64,000 nucleotides of DNA from Chryseobacterium phosphatilyticum (GTDB lineage: Bacteria > Bacteroidota > Bacteroidia > Flavobacteriales > Weeksellaceae): assembly GCF_002899825.2 (NCBI RefSeq), contig NZ_PPED02000002.1:410159-474158 (forward strand). The letters are read 5' to 3'. The notes under the pieces were generated by a model. That model was not told where the DNA came from and made no database searches. It was given only the letters and a program-made list of their open reading frames with translations. Both the position numbers and the translations under genes were made by a program. Of the stretch, positions 16,827 through 26,368 are shown in pieces; within the stretch, counting starts at the first letter, position 1; every line of letters begins with the position of its first letter.

Positions 16827-19106
16827 CTAGAGTCTGTATGTCAGTGTGAAATAGTAGTTTCTCGGAGTGATAGGATTCACTGAATAATTTTCATGAACAT
16901 TGTAGTTGACCACATCAAATAGGTTACCCACTCTTCCCTGAATAGAAAATTTCTTCCACTCGTAGCCAACAGATACAGAAACAGTTGTGTAGTCTTTGAG
17001 ATCAAACATTCTACTCACGTTATTTCTACTTGTGTTTGTAGATTTTGTATCATTCCACCCTGCTATTCTGTCTCCGATGTAGTAAATTCCCGCTCCGATT
17101 TTTAAACCTTTTACATAGTTTGTAAATTTATAAAAAACGGAAGCGTTTGCTGTTGTAGCTGGTGTTCTTACCAGTCTTTGTTTTTCAATATATCCCTTTT
17201 CCGGAGTATCAAGGTAAACAGAATTATTATAAGAGAAACCTCCGATGATAGATAAGTTTTCTGTCGGATTTCCCGTAATGTCTAATTCCACACCACGGCT
17301 TCTCATATTTCCAGCAAATTCTTTAAGGTTTGTATCTGTTGAATTTACAGGTACTGCATTGGGTGTAGTTGTAGGAATGAACCAATATGTTTGATAATAA
17401 TTGTTGTACATAATCTGGTAAGCTGTTAGGTTAACCGCTAAAGCATTGTTCCAGAAATTTTTTTTAATACCAATTTCATATTGATCAACTGTTGATGGTT
17501 TTATGCTTTGTCTTGATAAAGTAAGCAACTGATTCTGAATTTGCGGAACCGTTTGATTAGTGTTTACTGTATTGAATTGATCTGAAGTATATCCTGCATT
17601 TGAAGCAAACGAATTGGTATACGTTGCAAAAACCGAAAGGTTTTCATTAGGAGCATAGACCAACCCTACTTTTGGGGAAAATGCATTATCCGAAGTTGAA
17701 GAATTTGCTACTTCAAATTTTTCATTAGTTGCAAAACGAGTTGTTAACGTAGGCATATTTTCTACATAAGACCATCTTAATCCGGCAATTACCTTAAGTT
17801 GTTTCGTTAAGCTGATAAAATCTTGTGCATAGATCCCAATTCTTCTTGTATTGATTCTGTTTCTTGTATTAAGGGTAGAATTGGGCATGCTAATACTTGC
17901 CCATGTTGAAGGATCATCTAAATATAGCGTATTTTTTGGATCTGTAACATTATAAGCATAGGCATCCGCCTGGCTGTAATCTGCATCTGAACCAATCAAA
18001 ACCTTATGGTTGATTTTTCCGGTATTAAATTCACCATTGATGTTTACTTGCGCAGAAGTATAATTTTGTTCATTGTATGTTTTACCAAAAGGTCTGTTCC
18101 ATGAAAGTCTTGTAGCAGTAGGTGAGCTGTAGCCCCATTGAACTCTTTCAGAAGAAAAATAATCTTTCGTATAGTTTTGGTATGAAGCTGTAGCATTTAA
18201 AGACCATCTTTCATTAAATTGATGATTAAAAGTTACATTTGTAGAAGCTTGCTGTACGTTTTGATATTGCCAGTCAGTTCCAAAGAAAACGTTTCTGGAA
18301 AAACCATCATTTAATCTGTAACTTTGGTCTCTTTCAGTAATGGACCCAAGTCCGAAATCCGGAGTAAAATTATTTTTAAGATAATCTGCCTCAACAATTA
18401 ATTGAGATTTCTCACTTAAATTAAATAAGAATGAAGGATTAAAGTAATATTTTTCAGACTGCACAACATCTCTGAAACTTTCAGCATATTCATAAGCTCC
18501 GTTTACTCTGAAAGCAATATTTTTAGATAAAGGACCATAAATATCAACAGTTGGTTTATAAGAATTCCAGCTTCCGCCATTTAGTCCTATACTTCCGCCA
18601 AAATTGAATTTAGGCTTTTTCGTAATCATGTTAATAATACCACCGGCAGCTGTATTTCCGTAAAGCATTGCGTTGGCTCCTTTTAAAACTTCTACTCTTT
18701 CTAAACCACTTACTTCAGGGAAAACACCACTGTTTATTCTTGATCCATTCTTGAAAATATTATCATTTCCCAAAATAAAACCACGCCCCCCAAAGCTGTC
18801 CTGAGAATTTCCTCTGGATGAAGTAATATACATTCCGTTTACATTCTGAAGAACATCACTGAGCTGCTTTGCCTGTTGTTGTTCAATGATCTCATGAGTA
18901 ACAATTGCAATAGGCTGAGGAGTTTCCATTACGGTCAGACTAGACTTTGTAGATAATGGTCTCGCCTGATTCGGATTTCCCGTTTTGTGAAGATTGATGT
19001 CTTCAATCGTTTGAGTTCTGATAGTGTCTGCTTCAACGTTTTTTAGCTGTGAACTTGCTGAAACAGCGATCAATAGAAGACCTAAAGAAAGTAGTTGTCT
19101 TTTCAT
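16827..19106 (-). CDS. TonB-dependent siderophore receptor
   Basis: A 759-residue outer-membrane receptor. A signal peptide (MKRQLLSLGLLLIAVSASSQ) leads into the plug domain: PQPIAIVTHEIIEQQQAKQLSDVLQNVNG, then GLERVEVLKGANAMLYGNTAAGGIINMITKKP, hallmark of the siderophore (FhuA/FecA-like) class. The 22-strand barrel follows, ending RNYYFTLTYRL with the C-terminal aromatic signal for BAM. There is no N-terminal carboxypeptidase-like domain, which separates it from SusC proteins. A TACATTTG (-7) site occurs on the minus strand at 19141-19148. Regulation by iron is expected but no Fur box was recognised. Confidence 0.95.
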   Translation of the reverse strand: MKRQLLSLGLLLIAVSASSQLKNVEADTIRTQTIEDINLHKTGNPNQARPLSTKSSLTVMETPQPIAIVTHEIIEQQQAKQLSDVLQNVNGMYITSSRGNSQDSFGGRGFILGNDNIFKNGSRINSGVFPEVSGLERVEVLKGANAMLYGNTAAGGIINMITKKPKFNFGGSIGLNGGSWNSYKPTVDIYGPLSKNIAFRVNGAYEYAESFRDVVQSEKYYFNPSFLFNLSEKSQLIVEADYLKNNFTPDFGLGSITERDQSYRLNDGFSRNVFFGTDWQYQNVQQASTNVTFNHQFNERWSLNATASYQNYTKDYFSSERVQWGYSSPTATRLSWNRPFGKTYNEQNYTSAQVNINGEFNTGKINHKVLIGSDADYSQADAYAYNVTDPKNTLYLDDPSTWASISMPNSTLNTRNRINTRRIGIYAQDFISLTKQLKVIAGLRWSYVENMPTLTTRFATNEKFEVANSSTSDNAFSPKVGLVYAPNENLSVFATYTNSFASNAGYTSDQFNTVNTNQTVPQIQNQLLTLSRQSIKPSTVDQYEIGIKKNFWNNALAVNLTAYQIMYNNYYQTYWFIPTTTPNAVPVNSTDTNLKEFAGNMRSRGVELDITGNPTENLSIIGGFSYNNSVYLDTPEKGYIEKQRLVRTPATTANASVFYKFTNYVKGLKIGAGIYYIGDRIAGWNDTKSTNTSRNNVSRMFDLKDYTTVSVSVGYEWKKFSIQGRVGNLFDVVNYNVHENYSVNPITPRNYYFTLTYRL

Positions 19107-19287
19107 TTTATTTTTATGTAGAACAGTTTTAAATAAGGCGCAAATGTAAGTATTTGTTTAGAATAGATAAAAATAATTTTATGATTTTTGTCATATCTTT
19201 TGTGGTAGCTAAGTGGATTGTTTCTAAAGGTATTACACAAGGGCAATCATCCGGTTTTTATGAATATATTTGTTAAAAAAATAGAAT

Positions 19288-20343
19288 ATGCAATTGGTAA
19301 AAGCAGGGCTTTGTGCCTTTGGAATGAGCGGGAAAGTGTTTCATGCACCTTTTTTGAAAGAACATCCGGGGTTTTTCATTTCTGCGATCGTAGAAAGAAG
19401 TAAAGAAGAGTCAAAAGAAAAGTATCCGTCTGCAAAAATTTATCGCTCCATAGAAGAGATGCTTCAAAATGCAGATATTGAGTTGGTGATTATCAATACT
19501 CCGGTTCAAACTCATTACGAATATGCTAAAAAGGCATTGGAAGCAGGAAAAAATATTGTTGTTGAAAAACCTTTTACTGTAAATGTTTCAGAGGCAGAAG
19601 AATTGGTGCAGTTGGCTGAAGAAAAAAGATTGTTTCTTAGTGTATATCAAAACAGAAGATTTGACCGTGATTTCCTGCAGGTACATAAGATTCTCAATGA
19701 TGGAAAACTAGGGAACATCAAAGAAGCAGAAATCCGTTTTGACAGATTCCGTACTATGCCAAGTGGAAAACAACATAAAGAAGATCCTGATCAGATAGGT
19801 TCAGGGTCTCTTCATGACCTTGGTGCTCATTTGGTAGATCAGGCCGTACAGTATTTTGGGTATCCTGAAAAACTTTTTGCAGACGTATTTTCGATGAAAG
19901 GCGCTGAGTTTGCAAACGACTATTTTGAAATCCTGTTATACTATAGAAATAATGTAAGGGTAAGATTGAAATCATCTGTCTTCACTAAAGAAGATCATTA
20001 TGCTTATAAGATTCATGGAGACAAGGGAACCTTCCTGCAAGAAAGAACCGATAATCAGGAAAATGAATTGGTAGCCGGAGCAATTCCTGTGTATGGAAAA
20101 GAATGGACACAACCCTTAAAGGATACAGATGGAATTTTAAATATTCTAAATGAAAATGCAGAAACGGAAAGGATATTGACTTCCAGTGAAGCTGGAAACT
20201 ATATGAACTATTACCAACAGATTTATGAACACATTGTTTTCGGATATGATTTGCCATCTCCCGGAAAAGAAGTTATTCAGAATATGAAAATCATTGATGC
20301 TTCTTTGGAAAGTACAAAAGAAGAAAAGATAATAAAGTTATAA
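19288..20343 (+). CDS. Gfo/Idh/MocA-family NAD(P)-dependent oxidoreductase
   Basis: A 351-residue cytoplasmic oxidoreductase. The Rossmann start MQLVKAGLCAFGMSGKVFHAPF, INTPVQTHYEYAKKALEAGKNIVVEKPF (with the conserved EKP lysine) and LHDLGAHLVDQAVQYFG match the family. Substrates in this family are sugars or inositol derivatives; the sequence does not allow a choice. Start is the ATG at 19288. Monogenic, convergent with the ABC-F gene. Confidence 0.93.
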   Translation: MQLVKAGLCAFGMSGKVFHAPFLKEHPGFFISAIVERSKEESKEKYPSAKIYRSIEEMLQNADIELVIINTPVQTHYEYAKKALEAGKNIVVEKPFTVNVSEAEELVQLAEEKRLFLSVYQNRRFDRDFLQVHKILNDGKLGNIKEAEIRFDRFRTMPSGKQHKEDPDQIGSGSLHDLGAHLVDQAVQYFGYPEKLFADVFSMKGAEFANDYFEILLYYRNNVRVRLKSSVFTKEDHYAYKIHGDKGTFLQERTDNQENELVAGAIPVYGKEWTQPLKDTDGILNILNENAETERILTSSEAGNYMNYYQQIYEHIVFGYDLPSPGKEVIQNMKIIDASLESTKEEKIIKL

Positions 20344-20350
20344 ATGATAG

Positions 20351-20474
20351 ATTATGAATGATGGGTTGATTTTAAGTTAAAAAAGTTTGGGTTGGTTAGT
20401 ATCGGGGAAAAAGTCTTTACTTCCAAATCCTCCGGTACCCGAACCGCTCCATTTCTCAACCCATCATTCATAAT
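20351..20474. repeat. Inverted-repeat element (MITE-like or structured RNA)
   Basis: Perfect 19-bp arms at 20351-20369 and 20456-20474 enclose about 86 bp that is richer in G and C than the surroundings. It sits between two convergent genes. The minus strand has a 40-codon ORF starting in one arm, which looks incidental. This organisation fits a non-autonomous mobile element or a dispersed intergenic repeat. Confidence 0.65.
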
Positions 20475-20486
20475 ATTATAGAGAAA

Positions 20487-22382
20487 TTATAGTTCTTCCT
20501 GAAGTTCCAGCCATCTCATCTCATGATTTTCCAGAGTTTCAGATACGGTTTCCAGTTCTGATGAAAGTTTGGCGATCTTTTCATAATCTGTTTCGTTATT
20601 CAGCATATCCATAATCTTGGCACGTTGCACTTCCAGTTCAGGCATTTCTTTTTCAATCGTTTCTAATTCTCTCTGCTCTTTGAAAGTTAATTTTCTTTTT
20701 TTAGATTGAGATGCCTGTGTAGCTTCCGGAGTAGAAATAATTTCTTTTACAGGCTCAGATTTTGACGCAGTATTTTTTTCCAAAGCCTCTTCACGACTTT
20801 TTGCTTCTCTGTATTCCGAGAAATTACCAACAAAGTCTCTGATCTTACCATTCCCCTCAAAAGCCAGAACATGGTCTACAATTCTATCCATGAAATATCT
20901 GTCGTGAGAAACGATAATTAAAGATCCCTGGAATTGTTGCAGGAAGTTTTCAAGAACCGTTAATGTAGGAAGGTCCAGATCATTCGTAGGCTCATCAAAA
21001 ATCAGGAAATTAGGATTCTGATAAAGAATATACATCAGGTGTAATCTTCTTTTTTCACCTCCTGATAACTTTGAAATAGGATTGTATTGTGTCTGATCGT
21101 CAAATAAGAATAATCTCAGGAACTGCGATGCAGAAAGACTTTTTCCATTAGCTAAAGGATAAAATTCTGCAATTTCTTTAATAAAGTCGATAACACGTTC
21201 ATCTTCTTTGTAGGTAAGGCCTTTCTGGGAAAAATAACCGAAAGAAATAGTTTCTCCTGTTTCTATCTCTCCCTTATCAGCTCTTTCAAATCCCTGAATA
21301 ATATTTAAAAGAGTAGATTTTCCGGCACCATTTTTTCCAACAATTCCTACTTTTTCACCGCGTTGAAACTGATAGCTGAAATCTTTTAATAAAACTTTGC
21401 TTCCAAAGCTTTTATCAATATTCTTTAATTCAAGGATTTTATTCCCCAGACGTTTCATTTCAAAATCCAGTTCCAAACCATCCTTTCTGGTGTCGGTTTT
21501 AGCTATTTTTTCCGTTTCATAGAAGGAATCTATCCGGCTTTTTGATTTTGTAGTTCTGGCTTTGGGTTGTCTTCTCATCCACTCCAATTCCTTTCTGTAA
21601 AGGTTATTGGCCTTATCAATGGTAGCATTAAGATTCTCCTCACGGATCATTTTGTTCTCCAGATAGGTGGCATAAGAACCATTATGCGTATAAAGGTTTC
21701 CGTCTTCCATCTCCCAGATAATATCGCAAACGCTATCAAGGAAATATCGGTCGTGAGTCACCAGTAATAAAGTGATTTTTGCTTTATTCAGATAATTTTC
21801 AAGCCATTCTACCATGTCTACATCAAGGTGGTTGGTAGGCTCATCCATGATCAGTAAAGTATGTCTGTGCTCTGCCCGGGTTTCTGTCAATAGTTTTGCC
21901 AATGCAACACGCTTGATCTGTCCTCCGGAAAGAGTTCCCATTTTTGCTTCCAGATCTGTGATCTTAAGCTGGGAAAGAATTTGCTTCATTTCATTTTCCA
22001 GATCCCATGCTTTGTGCACTTCCATATCAGCCAGTGCTTTTTCGATAAAATCATTGTCCGTAGAATGAAGGGATTTGTGATAATTTTTTAAAGCAAGAAT
22101 AGGAGCAGAATTCAAAGTCATCATGAACTCCTCAATATTTAAATTGGGATCATAATCGATTTCCTGGTCAAACAAAACTACCTGGATATCCTTGTTAATG
22201 ATTGCAGTACCACTGTCTGTAATTTCTTTCCCCATTAATATTTTCAGAAGGGTGGATTTTCCACTTCCGTTTTTGGCAACAATAGCGATCTTGTCTCCTT
22301 CATTGATGTGAAAAGAAATGTTTTCGAACAAAACTTTAATACCGTAAGATTTGGTAAGGTTTTCGGCAGAAACGTAATTCAT
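20487..22382 (-). CDS. ABC-F family ATPase (Uup-like)
   Basis: A soluble ATPase of 631 residues with two ABC domains and no membrane part. Site 1: GKNGSGKST (Walker A), LSGGQIKR, DEPTNHLD; site 2: GKNGAGKST, LSGGEKRR, DEPTNDLD. The linker between them is charged and contains ELEWMRRQPKARTTKSKSRIDSF, and the C-terminus is a coiled coil (about 560-631) as in Uup. ABC-F proteins act at the ribosome, or for Uup in preventing transposon excision and resolving DNA intermediates. No resistance-type interdomain extension was noted, so a housekeeping Uup role is more likely. Confidence 0.93.
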   Translation of the reverse strand: MNYVSAENLTKSYGIKVLFENISFHINEGDKIAIVAKNGSGKSTLLKILMGKEITDSGTAIINKDIQVVLFDQEIDYDPNLNIEEFMMTLNSAPILALKNYHKSLHSTDNDFIEKALADMEVHKAWDLENEMKQILSQLKITDLEAKMGTLSGGQIKRVALAKLLTETRAEHRHTLLIMDEPTNHLDVDMVEWLENYLNKAKITLLLVTHDRYFLDSVCDIIWEMEDGNLYTHNGSYATYLENKMIREENLNATIDKANNLYRKELEWMRRQPKARTTKSKSRIDSFYETEKIAKTDTRKDGLELDFEMKRLGNKILELKNIDKSFGSKVLLKDFSYQFQRGEKVGIVGKNGAGKSTLLNIIQGFERADKGEIETGETISFGYFSQKGLTYKEDERVIDFIKEIAEFYPLANGKSLSASQFLRLFLFDDQTQYNPISKLSGGEKRRLHLMYILYQNPNFLIFDEPTNDLDLPTLTVLENFLQQFQGSLIIVSHDRYFMDRIVDHVLAFEGNGKIRDFVGNFSEYREAKSREEALEKNTASKSEPVKEIISTPEATQASQSKKRKLTFKEQRELETIEKEMPELEVQRAKIMDMLNNETDYEKIAKLSSELETVSETLENHEMRWLELQEEL

Positions 22383-22507
22383 TGGAAATTAATGGTTTGA
22401 TTTTGAATATGAATTGAATCGCAAAAATACGAAAATGTAACCAGAAAATTTTCCGGAACTTCCTTTATAAAAATGAATATTTATAATTTTTTAATAGACT
22501 GTGTCCA

Positions 22508-22536
22508 TTGCCTGAAAAAAGTATTCAGTACATTTG
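22508..22536 (+). promoter_or_regulatory. Promoter of the nucleotidase gene
   Basis: TTG (22508-22510), 18-bp spacer, TACATTTG (22529-22536); exact consensus, 43 bp before the ATG. Confidence 0.75.
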
Positions 22537-22579
22537 ATAGATAAAATAATCAATCACAAATAAAATCTGATTTAAAATA

Positions 22580-23092
22580 ATGAAAAAAGTAATTGTCGAC
22601 ATGGATGGGGTAATGGCAGATGTATATCATCAGCTGATACAATTTGAAAAAAGAGACTCGGGACAAGAAATAGAGATCAGTAACTTAGCAGGTAAACCCG
22701 AAATAGAAGCATTTCCTAATGGTAAAAAACATGTGAATGAAATCGGGTTTTTCAGAACCCTGCCCCTTATGAAAGGCAGCCGTGAAGCTATAGAATATTT
22801 GAACAATAAATATGAACTGTACATCGTATCTGCAGGGATGGAATTTCCCAATAGTTTACGAGAAAAATATGATTGGCTGGCTGAGCATTTTCCGTTTATT
22901 ACATGGGAACAGATTGTTCTTTGTGGAAGTAAAAGAGTAGTGGCCGGAGATGTAATGATTGACGATTACCCGAAGAATTTAAATCATTTTGAAGGAGAAA
23001 GATTCATTTTTACCCAACCTCACAATGAGCATATAGAAAACGAAACCTACAAAAGGGTAGATTCCTGGGCGGAAATTATGAATATTTTATAA
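22580..23092 (+). CDS. 5'(3')-deoxyribonucleotidase (NT5C-like HAD hydrolase)
   Basis: A 170-residue HAD-superfamily phosphatase. The catalytic motif is VDMDGVMAD (residues 6-14) with nucleophile Asp7 and acid Asp9; LYIVSAGMEFPNS supplies the motif II Ser region and VMIDDYPKNL the acidic motif. This pattern matches the NT5C group, which removes phosphate from deoxynucleoside monophosphates and helps control the dNTP pool. Single gene with its own promoter and terminator. Confidence 0.9.
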   Translation: MKKVIVDMDGVMADVYHQLIQFEKRDSGQEIEISNLAGKPEIEAFPNGKKHVNEIGFFRTLPLMKGSREAIEYLNNKYELYIVSAGMEFPNSLREKYDWLAEHFPFITWEQIVLCGSKRVVAGDVMIDDYPKNLNHFEGERFIFTQPHNEHIENETYKRVDSWAEIMNIL

Positions 23093-23111
23093 AACAAACA
23101 TGAAAAAGCAC

Positions 23112-23142
23112 AGGAAGGTAGTATTTGCTATCTTCCTTTTTT
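23112..23142 (+). terminator. Terminator after the nucleotidase gene
   Basis: AGGAAGGTAG (23112-23121) pairs with CTATCTTCCT (23128-23137), one G-T wobble, then a T run that reaches the stop codon of the convergent lysozyme gene. Confidence 0.8.
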
Positions 23143-24004
23143 AATCCAATGTGAGCCTTCTCAAAGACCATGAATTTCCATTGTAAATGTCCAGGTCAAC
23201 TTTGGTATTGATACCATGAACAATTCCGTTTTCAGTAAACTGCCAGAAATCCCATTGATCATCCGGAGATGGAGTGGGAACATCATTGTAATTGGCGAGC
23301 CATAAAGGATAATCATTAAACTCACCTTTCATGAAATCTTTATAATAATGGTAATACGTATAGATGATCGGTTTTTTACCATACGTTTCCTCCACAATCT
23401 TACACCATACTTTTAAGTCTTCTACCAGTTTCTTGTTGGTCTTTCGTTTTGGAATTTTTTCAATATCCAGAATAGGAGGGAGATCTCCACTTTCAAGTTT
23501 CACATTAGCCAGAAAATTGTTAGCCTGAATGACAGGGTCTTCGTCTGCTCTGTAAAAATGATAAGCTCCTCGAATCAGGTTATGCTTTTTGGCCTTCTCC
23601 CAAAACTCATCAAAATGTTTATCTGCACTTTTGTTTCCCATCGTTGCACGCATCACAACAAACTCCAGAGGAATTGTTTTATTGCCTACACTTAAGCTGT
23701 CCCATTTGATATCTTCTTTGTTCTGATAATGCGAAACATCAAAGCCGTAGGTTTTATCAAGGTTGTTACTCAGTATTTTTTGAATTCTTAAGGCTTCTTT
23801 TTCACTGTTATGAAGCTTTTTATGAGTGAATTTGTTAAAGTACAAGGCATAATAGTAACTGATGGATTGTTTCAGATAAAAACCGGTTCCAATCAAAGCA
23901 ACAATTAAGATGGCCAAAATCACTCTCCGACGGAAAAAATAATTCTTCCGTCTGTTTTTATGAACCTGTTTGGCAGTTTTTTTGGTGTACTTTCTTTGTG
24001 TCAT
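23141..24004 (-). CDS. Membrane-anchored GH25 lysozyme-like hydrolase
   Basis: A glycoside hydrolase family 25 (muramidase) protein, 287 residues from the ATG at 24002-24004; an in-frame TTG 12 bp upstream was rejected. A very basic N-terminus (about 30 residues) precedes one membrane helix (VILAILIVALIGTGFYL), so it is a signal-anchored enzyme. The catalytic region reads YGFDVSHYQ, VVMRATMG, GAYHFYR, and LPPILDIEK with the DxE pair. It probably cleaves peptidoglycan for cell-wall turnover. Confidence 0.92.
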   Translation of the reverse strand: MTQRKYTKKTAKQVHKNRRKNYFFRRRVILAILIVALIGTGFYLKQSISYYYALYFNKFTHKKLHNSEKEALRIQKILSNNLDKTYGFDVSHYQNKEDIKWDSLSVGNKTIPLEFVVMRATMGNKSADKHFDEFWEKAKKHNLIRGAYHFYRADEDPVIQANNFLANVKLESGDLPPILDIEKIPKRKTNKKLVEDLKVWCKIVEETYGKKPIIYTYYHYYKDFMKGEFNDYPLWLANYNDVPTPSPDDQWDFWQFTENGIVHGINTKVDLDIYNGNSWSLRRLTLD

Positions 24005-24055
24005 AAAGTTTTGCAAAACTAACTTTTTTCACTTCTAAATGCTAAATAAAATCAG

Positions 24056-24063
24056 TAAATTTG
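24056..24063 (+). promoter_or_regulatory. -7 element just before ndh
   Basis: TAAATTTG ends 6 bp before the ATG at 24070, so the mRNA should start at or very near the start codon. Confidence 0.6.
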
Positions 24064-24069
24064 TGTATT

Positions 24070-25332
24070 ATGGAAACACGCGAAAAAATCATCATTATTG
24101 GAGGAGGATTTGCGGGGCTGCAGCTTGCAAAAACATTGAATAACAAGAACAAAAAAGTAATTGTTCTGGATCGGATGAATCACCATATGTTTCAGCCGCT
24201 TTTTTATCAGGTAGCCTCCGGAAGGATAGAACCTTCCAATATTTCTTTCCCCTTCAGAAAGATTTTTCAGCAGTCCAGAAATACACAGTTTAGAATGACA
24301 GATGTCAGAGAAATTGACACTGCCAATAACAGGATAATTACTGATGAAGCCGAATTTACATATGATAAACTCATCATAGCAACAGGCTGTAAAACTAATT
24401 TTTTCGGAAATAAAGAACTTGAAGGGAGGGCTTTCGGAATGAAAAATACCCAGGAAGCAATCAGCATCAGGAATCATGTACTGATGACTTTTGAAAAACT
24501 GATCCTTGAGAAAAGCCGAAGTGATGATGGAAACTGGAATATAGTAATTGTAGGAAGCGGACCTACCGGGGTAGAACTGGCAGGAGCTTTTGCCGAAATG
24601 AAAAAAGATATTCTTCCAAGAGATTATCCTTACATGAATTTTGATCATCTGAAAATTATTCTGGTAAGCTCTACCGAAAAGCCGCTTGCTGTAATGAGTA
24701 CGGAAGCTCAGGACAAATCTGAAAAATATCTCAAAGATCTTGGAGTAACTTTTATGAGTGGAGAAGTTGTGACAGATTATGACGGAGATAAAGTACATTT
24801 GAAAAGCGGAAAAGAAATTCCGTCCAATAATGTAATTTGGGCAGCCGGGGTTACCGGAAATGTTGTGGGAGGATTTCCTGAAGAAAAATTAGTAAGAAAC
24901 AGGTATATCGTAGATCGATATAATAAAATAAAAGGTTACGAAAATATCTATGCAATCGGAGATATTGCCTATATGGAAACTCCTAAATATCCACAAGGGC
25001 ATCCTCAGGTTGCCAACGTAGCCATTAATCAAGCAAAGAATTTAGGTAAAAATCTTTTAAAGAAAAATCAGGACGAATGGAAAGAATATGAATACGATGA
25101 CAAAGGCTCACTGGCAACAATCGGAAAGCACAGAGCTGTTGTAGATTTGCCATTTATTAAATTTCAGGGCTTTTTAGCATGGTATTTCTGGATGTTTCTC
25201 CATTTAATGCTAATTTTGAGCGTTCGAAATAAGCTTGCCATATTCTTCAACTGGATGTGGAGCTATATCAACAAAGATTCTTCTTTAAGATTAATTATTA
25301 TACCTACTAAGAAAAACGAAACATTACAATGA
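24070..25332 (+). CDS. ndh: NADH:quinone oxidoreductase, type II (NDH-2)
   Basis: A single-subunit flavoprotein that passes electrons from NADH to quinone without pumping protons; 420 residues from the ATG at 24070 (an in-frame TTG nine bp upstream lies at the promoter). FAD-binding [15 protein letters not shown] at the N-terminus, a second Rossmann motif [20 protein letters not shown] near 160, IWAAGVTGN, and YAIGDIAYM near 300. The C-terminus has an amphipathic or membrane-associating stretch ([22 protein letters not shown]). Its stop overlaps the trmD start by 4 bp. Confidence 0.92.
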   Translation: METREKIIIIGGGFAGLQLAKTLNNKNKKVIVLDRMNHHMFQPLFYQVASGRIEPSNISFPFRKIFQQSRNTQFRMTDVREIDTANNRIITDEAEFTYDKLIIATGCKTNFFGNKELEGRAFGMKNTQEAISIRNHVLMTFEKLILEKSRSDDGNWNIVIVGSGPTGVELAGAFAEMKKDILPRDYPYMNFDHLKIILVSSTEKPLAVMSTEAQDKSEKYLKDLGVTFMSGEVVTDYDGDKVHLKSGKEIPSNNVIWAAGVTGNVVGGFPEEKLVRNRYIVDRYNKIKGYENIYAIGDIAYMETPKYPQGHPQVANVAINQAKNLGKNLLKKNQDEWKEYEYDDKGSLATIGKHRAVVDLPFIKFQGFLAWYFWMFLHLMLILSVRNKLAIFFNWMWSYINKDSSLRLIIIPTKKNETLQ

Positions 25333-26000
25333 GAATTGATATCATAAGCGTACTTCCTGAATTGATGGAAAGTCCATTCAAAACCTCTATTTTAAAAAGA
25401 GCTATGGATAAAGGATTGGCAGAAGTACATTTTCATCATCTGAGAGATTGGGCGATCAATAAACACAGACAAATAGATGATGAGCCTTATGGAGGCGGCG
25501 CGGGGATGGTGATGATGGTGGAGCCATTGGATAAATGCATATCTGAACTTAAAGCGCAACGTGACTATGATGAAATTATATATCTGACACCGGATGGACT
25601 TACCTTAAATCAAAAGATTGCCAATACCCTTTCCATTAAGAAAAACCTTATTTTTCTGTGTGGCCACTATAAGGGAATTGATCAAAGAGTAAGAGATCTT
25701 CACATCACAAAAGAAATATCTATAGGAGATTATGTTCTTACAGGAGGTGAACTGGCAGCATGTGTTCTTGCAGATTCTGTAATCAGACTCCTTCCCGGGG
25801 TTTTAAATGATGAGCAGAGTGCTTTAACAGATAGTTTTCAGGATGATCTTTTGTCACCACCTATTTACACCCGACCTGAAACCTATAAAGGCTTAGAAGT
25901 CCCAAGAGTTTTATTAAGCGGAAATTCTGCAAAAATTGAAGAATGGCGTCATGATGAAGCGGTAAGGATAACTCAGGAAAAACGCCCTGATCTGCTTTAA
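25329..26000 (+). CDS. trmD: tRNA (guanine-N1)-methyltransferase
   Basis: Methylates G37 of tRNAs that read CNN codons, preventing frameshifting. 223 residues with the trefoil-knot SPOUT motifs: [17 protein letters not shown] at the start, [28 protein letters not shown], and [31 protein letters not shown]. Its usual neighbours rpsP/rimM/rplS are absent; it is instead coupled to ndh by a 4-bp overlap. Confidence 0.97.
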   Translation: MRIDIISVLPELMESPFKTSILKRAMDKGLAEVHFHHLRDWAINKHRQIDDEPYGGGAGMVMMVEPLDKCISELKAQRDYDEIIYLTPDGLTLNQKIANTLSIKKNLIFLCGHYKGIDQRVRDLHITKEISIGDYVLTGGELAACVLADSVIRLLPGVLNDEQSALTDSFQDDLLSPPIYTRPETYKGLEVPRVLLSGNSAKIEEWRHDEAVRITQEKRPDLL

Positions 26001-26368
26001 AAAACAATACCATTTATTCAATCGCTATTTTTTTACTTATTCCTTTTAATAATGGATTGAATGGAATAATATTTGTTATATGAGTTAATGGAAAGAAAAA
26101 TATTAGTGATATTGGTTTTAGATTGAAATTTTTTTTTCATTATTTTGAATTTTGCGTAGGTCTTTAATTTCGATTTATAGCGTTAAAATTGAAAATAATT
26201 GAAAATTTAATTTAATATGGCTTGTTTTATTGATTTTTTTGTTATATTTGAAGTGTTTCTTAATGATAAAAATATTCCATTAAATAATAAAATGATCAGT
26301 GAAATTCGAAAAATAATTATAAATTTACATTTAAAGAAAAGAACAAAATAATTAAAGTATAGAAATTA
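26001..26368. other. AT-rich gap with a promoter
   Basis: 368 bp with no convincing ORF. It contains one exact promoter (26222-26250) and a strongly AT-rich 5' region of about 110 bp before the next gene. Confidence 0.5.
26222..26250 (+). promoter_or_regulatory. Promoter of the EEP-family gene
   Basis: TTG (26222-26224), 18-bp spacer, TATATTTG (26243-26250); exact consensus. The start codon is about 120 bp downstream, so the mRNA has a long AT-rich leader. Confidence 0.7.

Noticed and set aside
20351..20474. 40-codon ORF in the inverted-repeat element
   Set aside because: It starts and ends in the arms, so its open frame follows from the repeat; no sign of selection on protein.
24052..24798. 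248-codon ORF opposite ndh
   Set aside because: Shadow of the NDH-2 gene, which has intact FAD and NAD motifs in the other frame.
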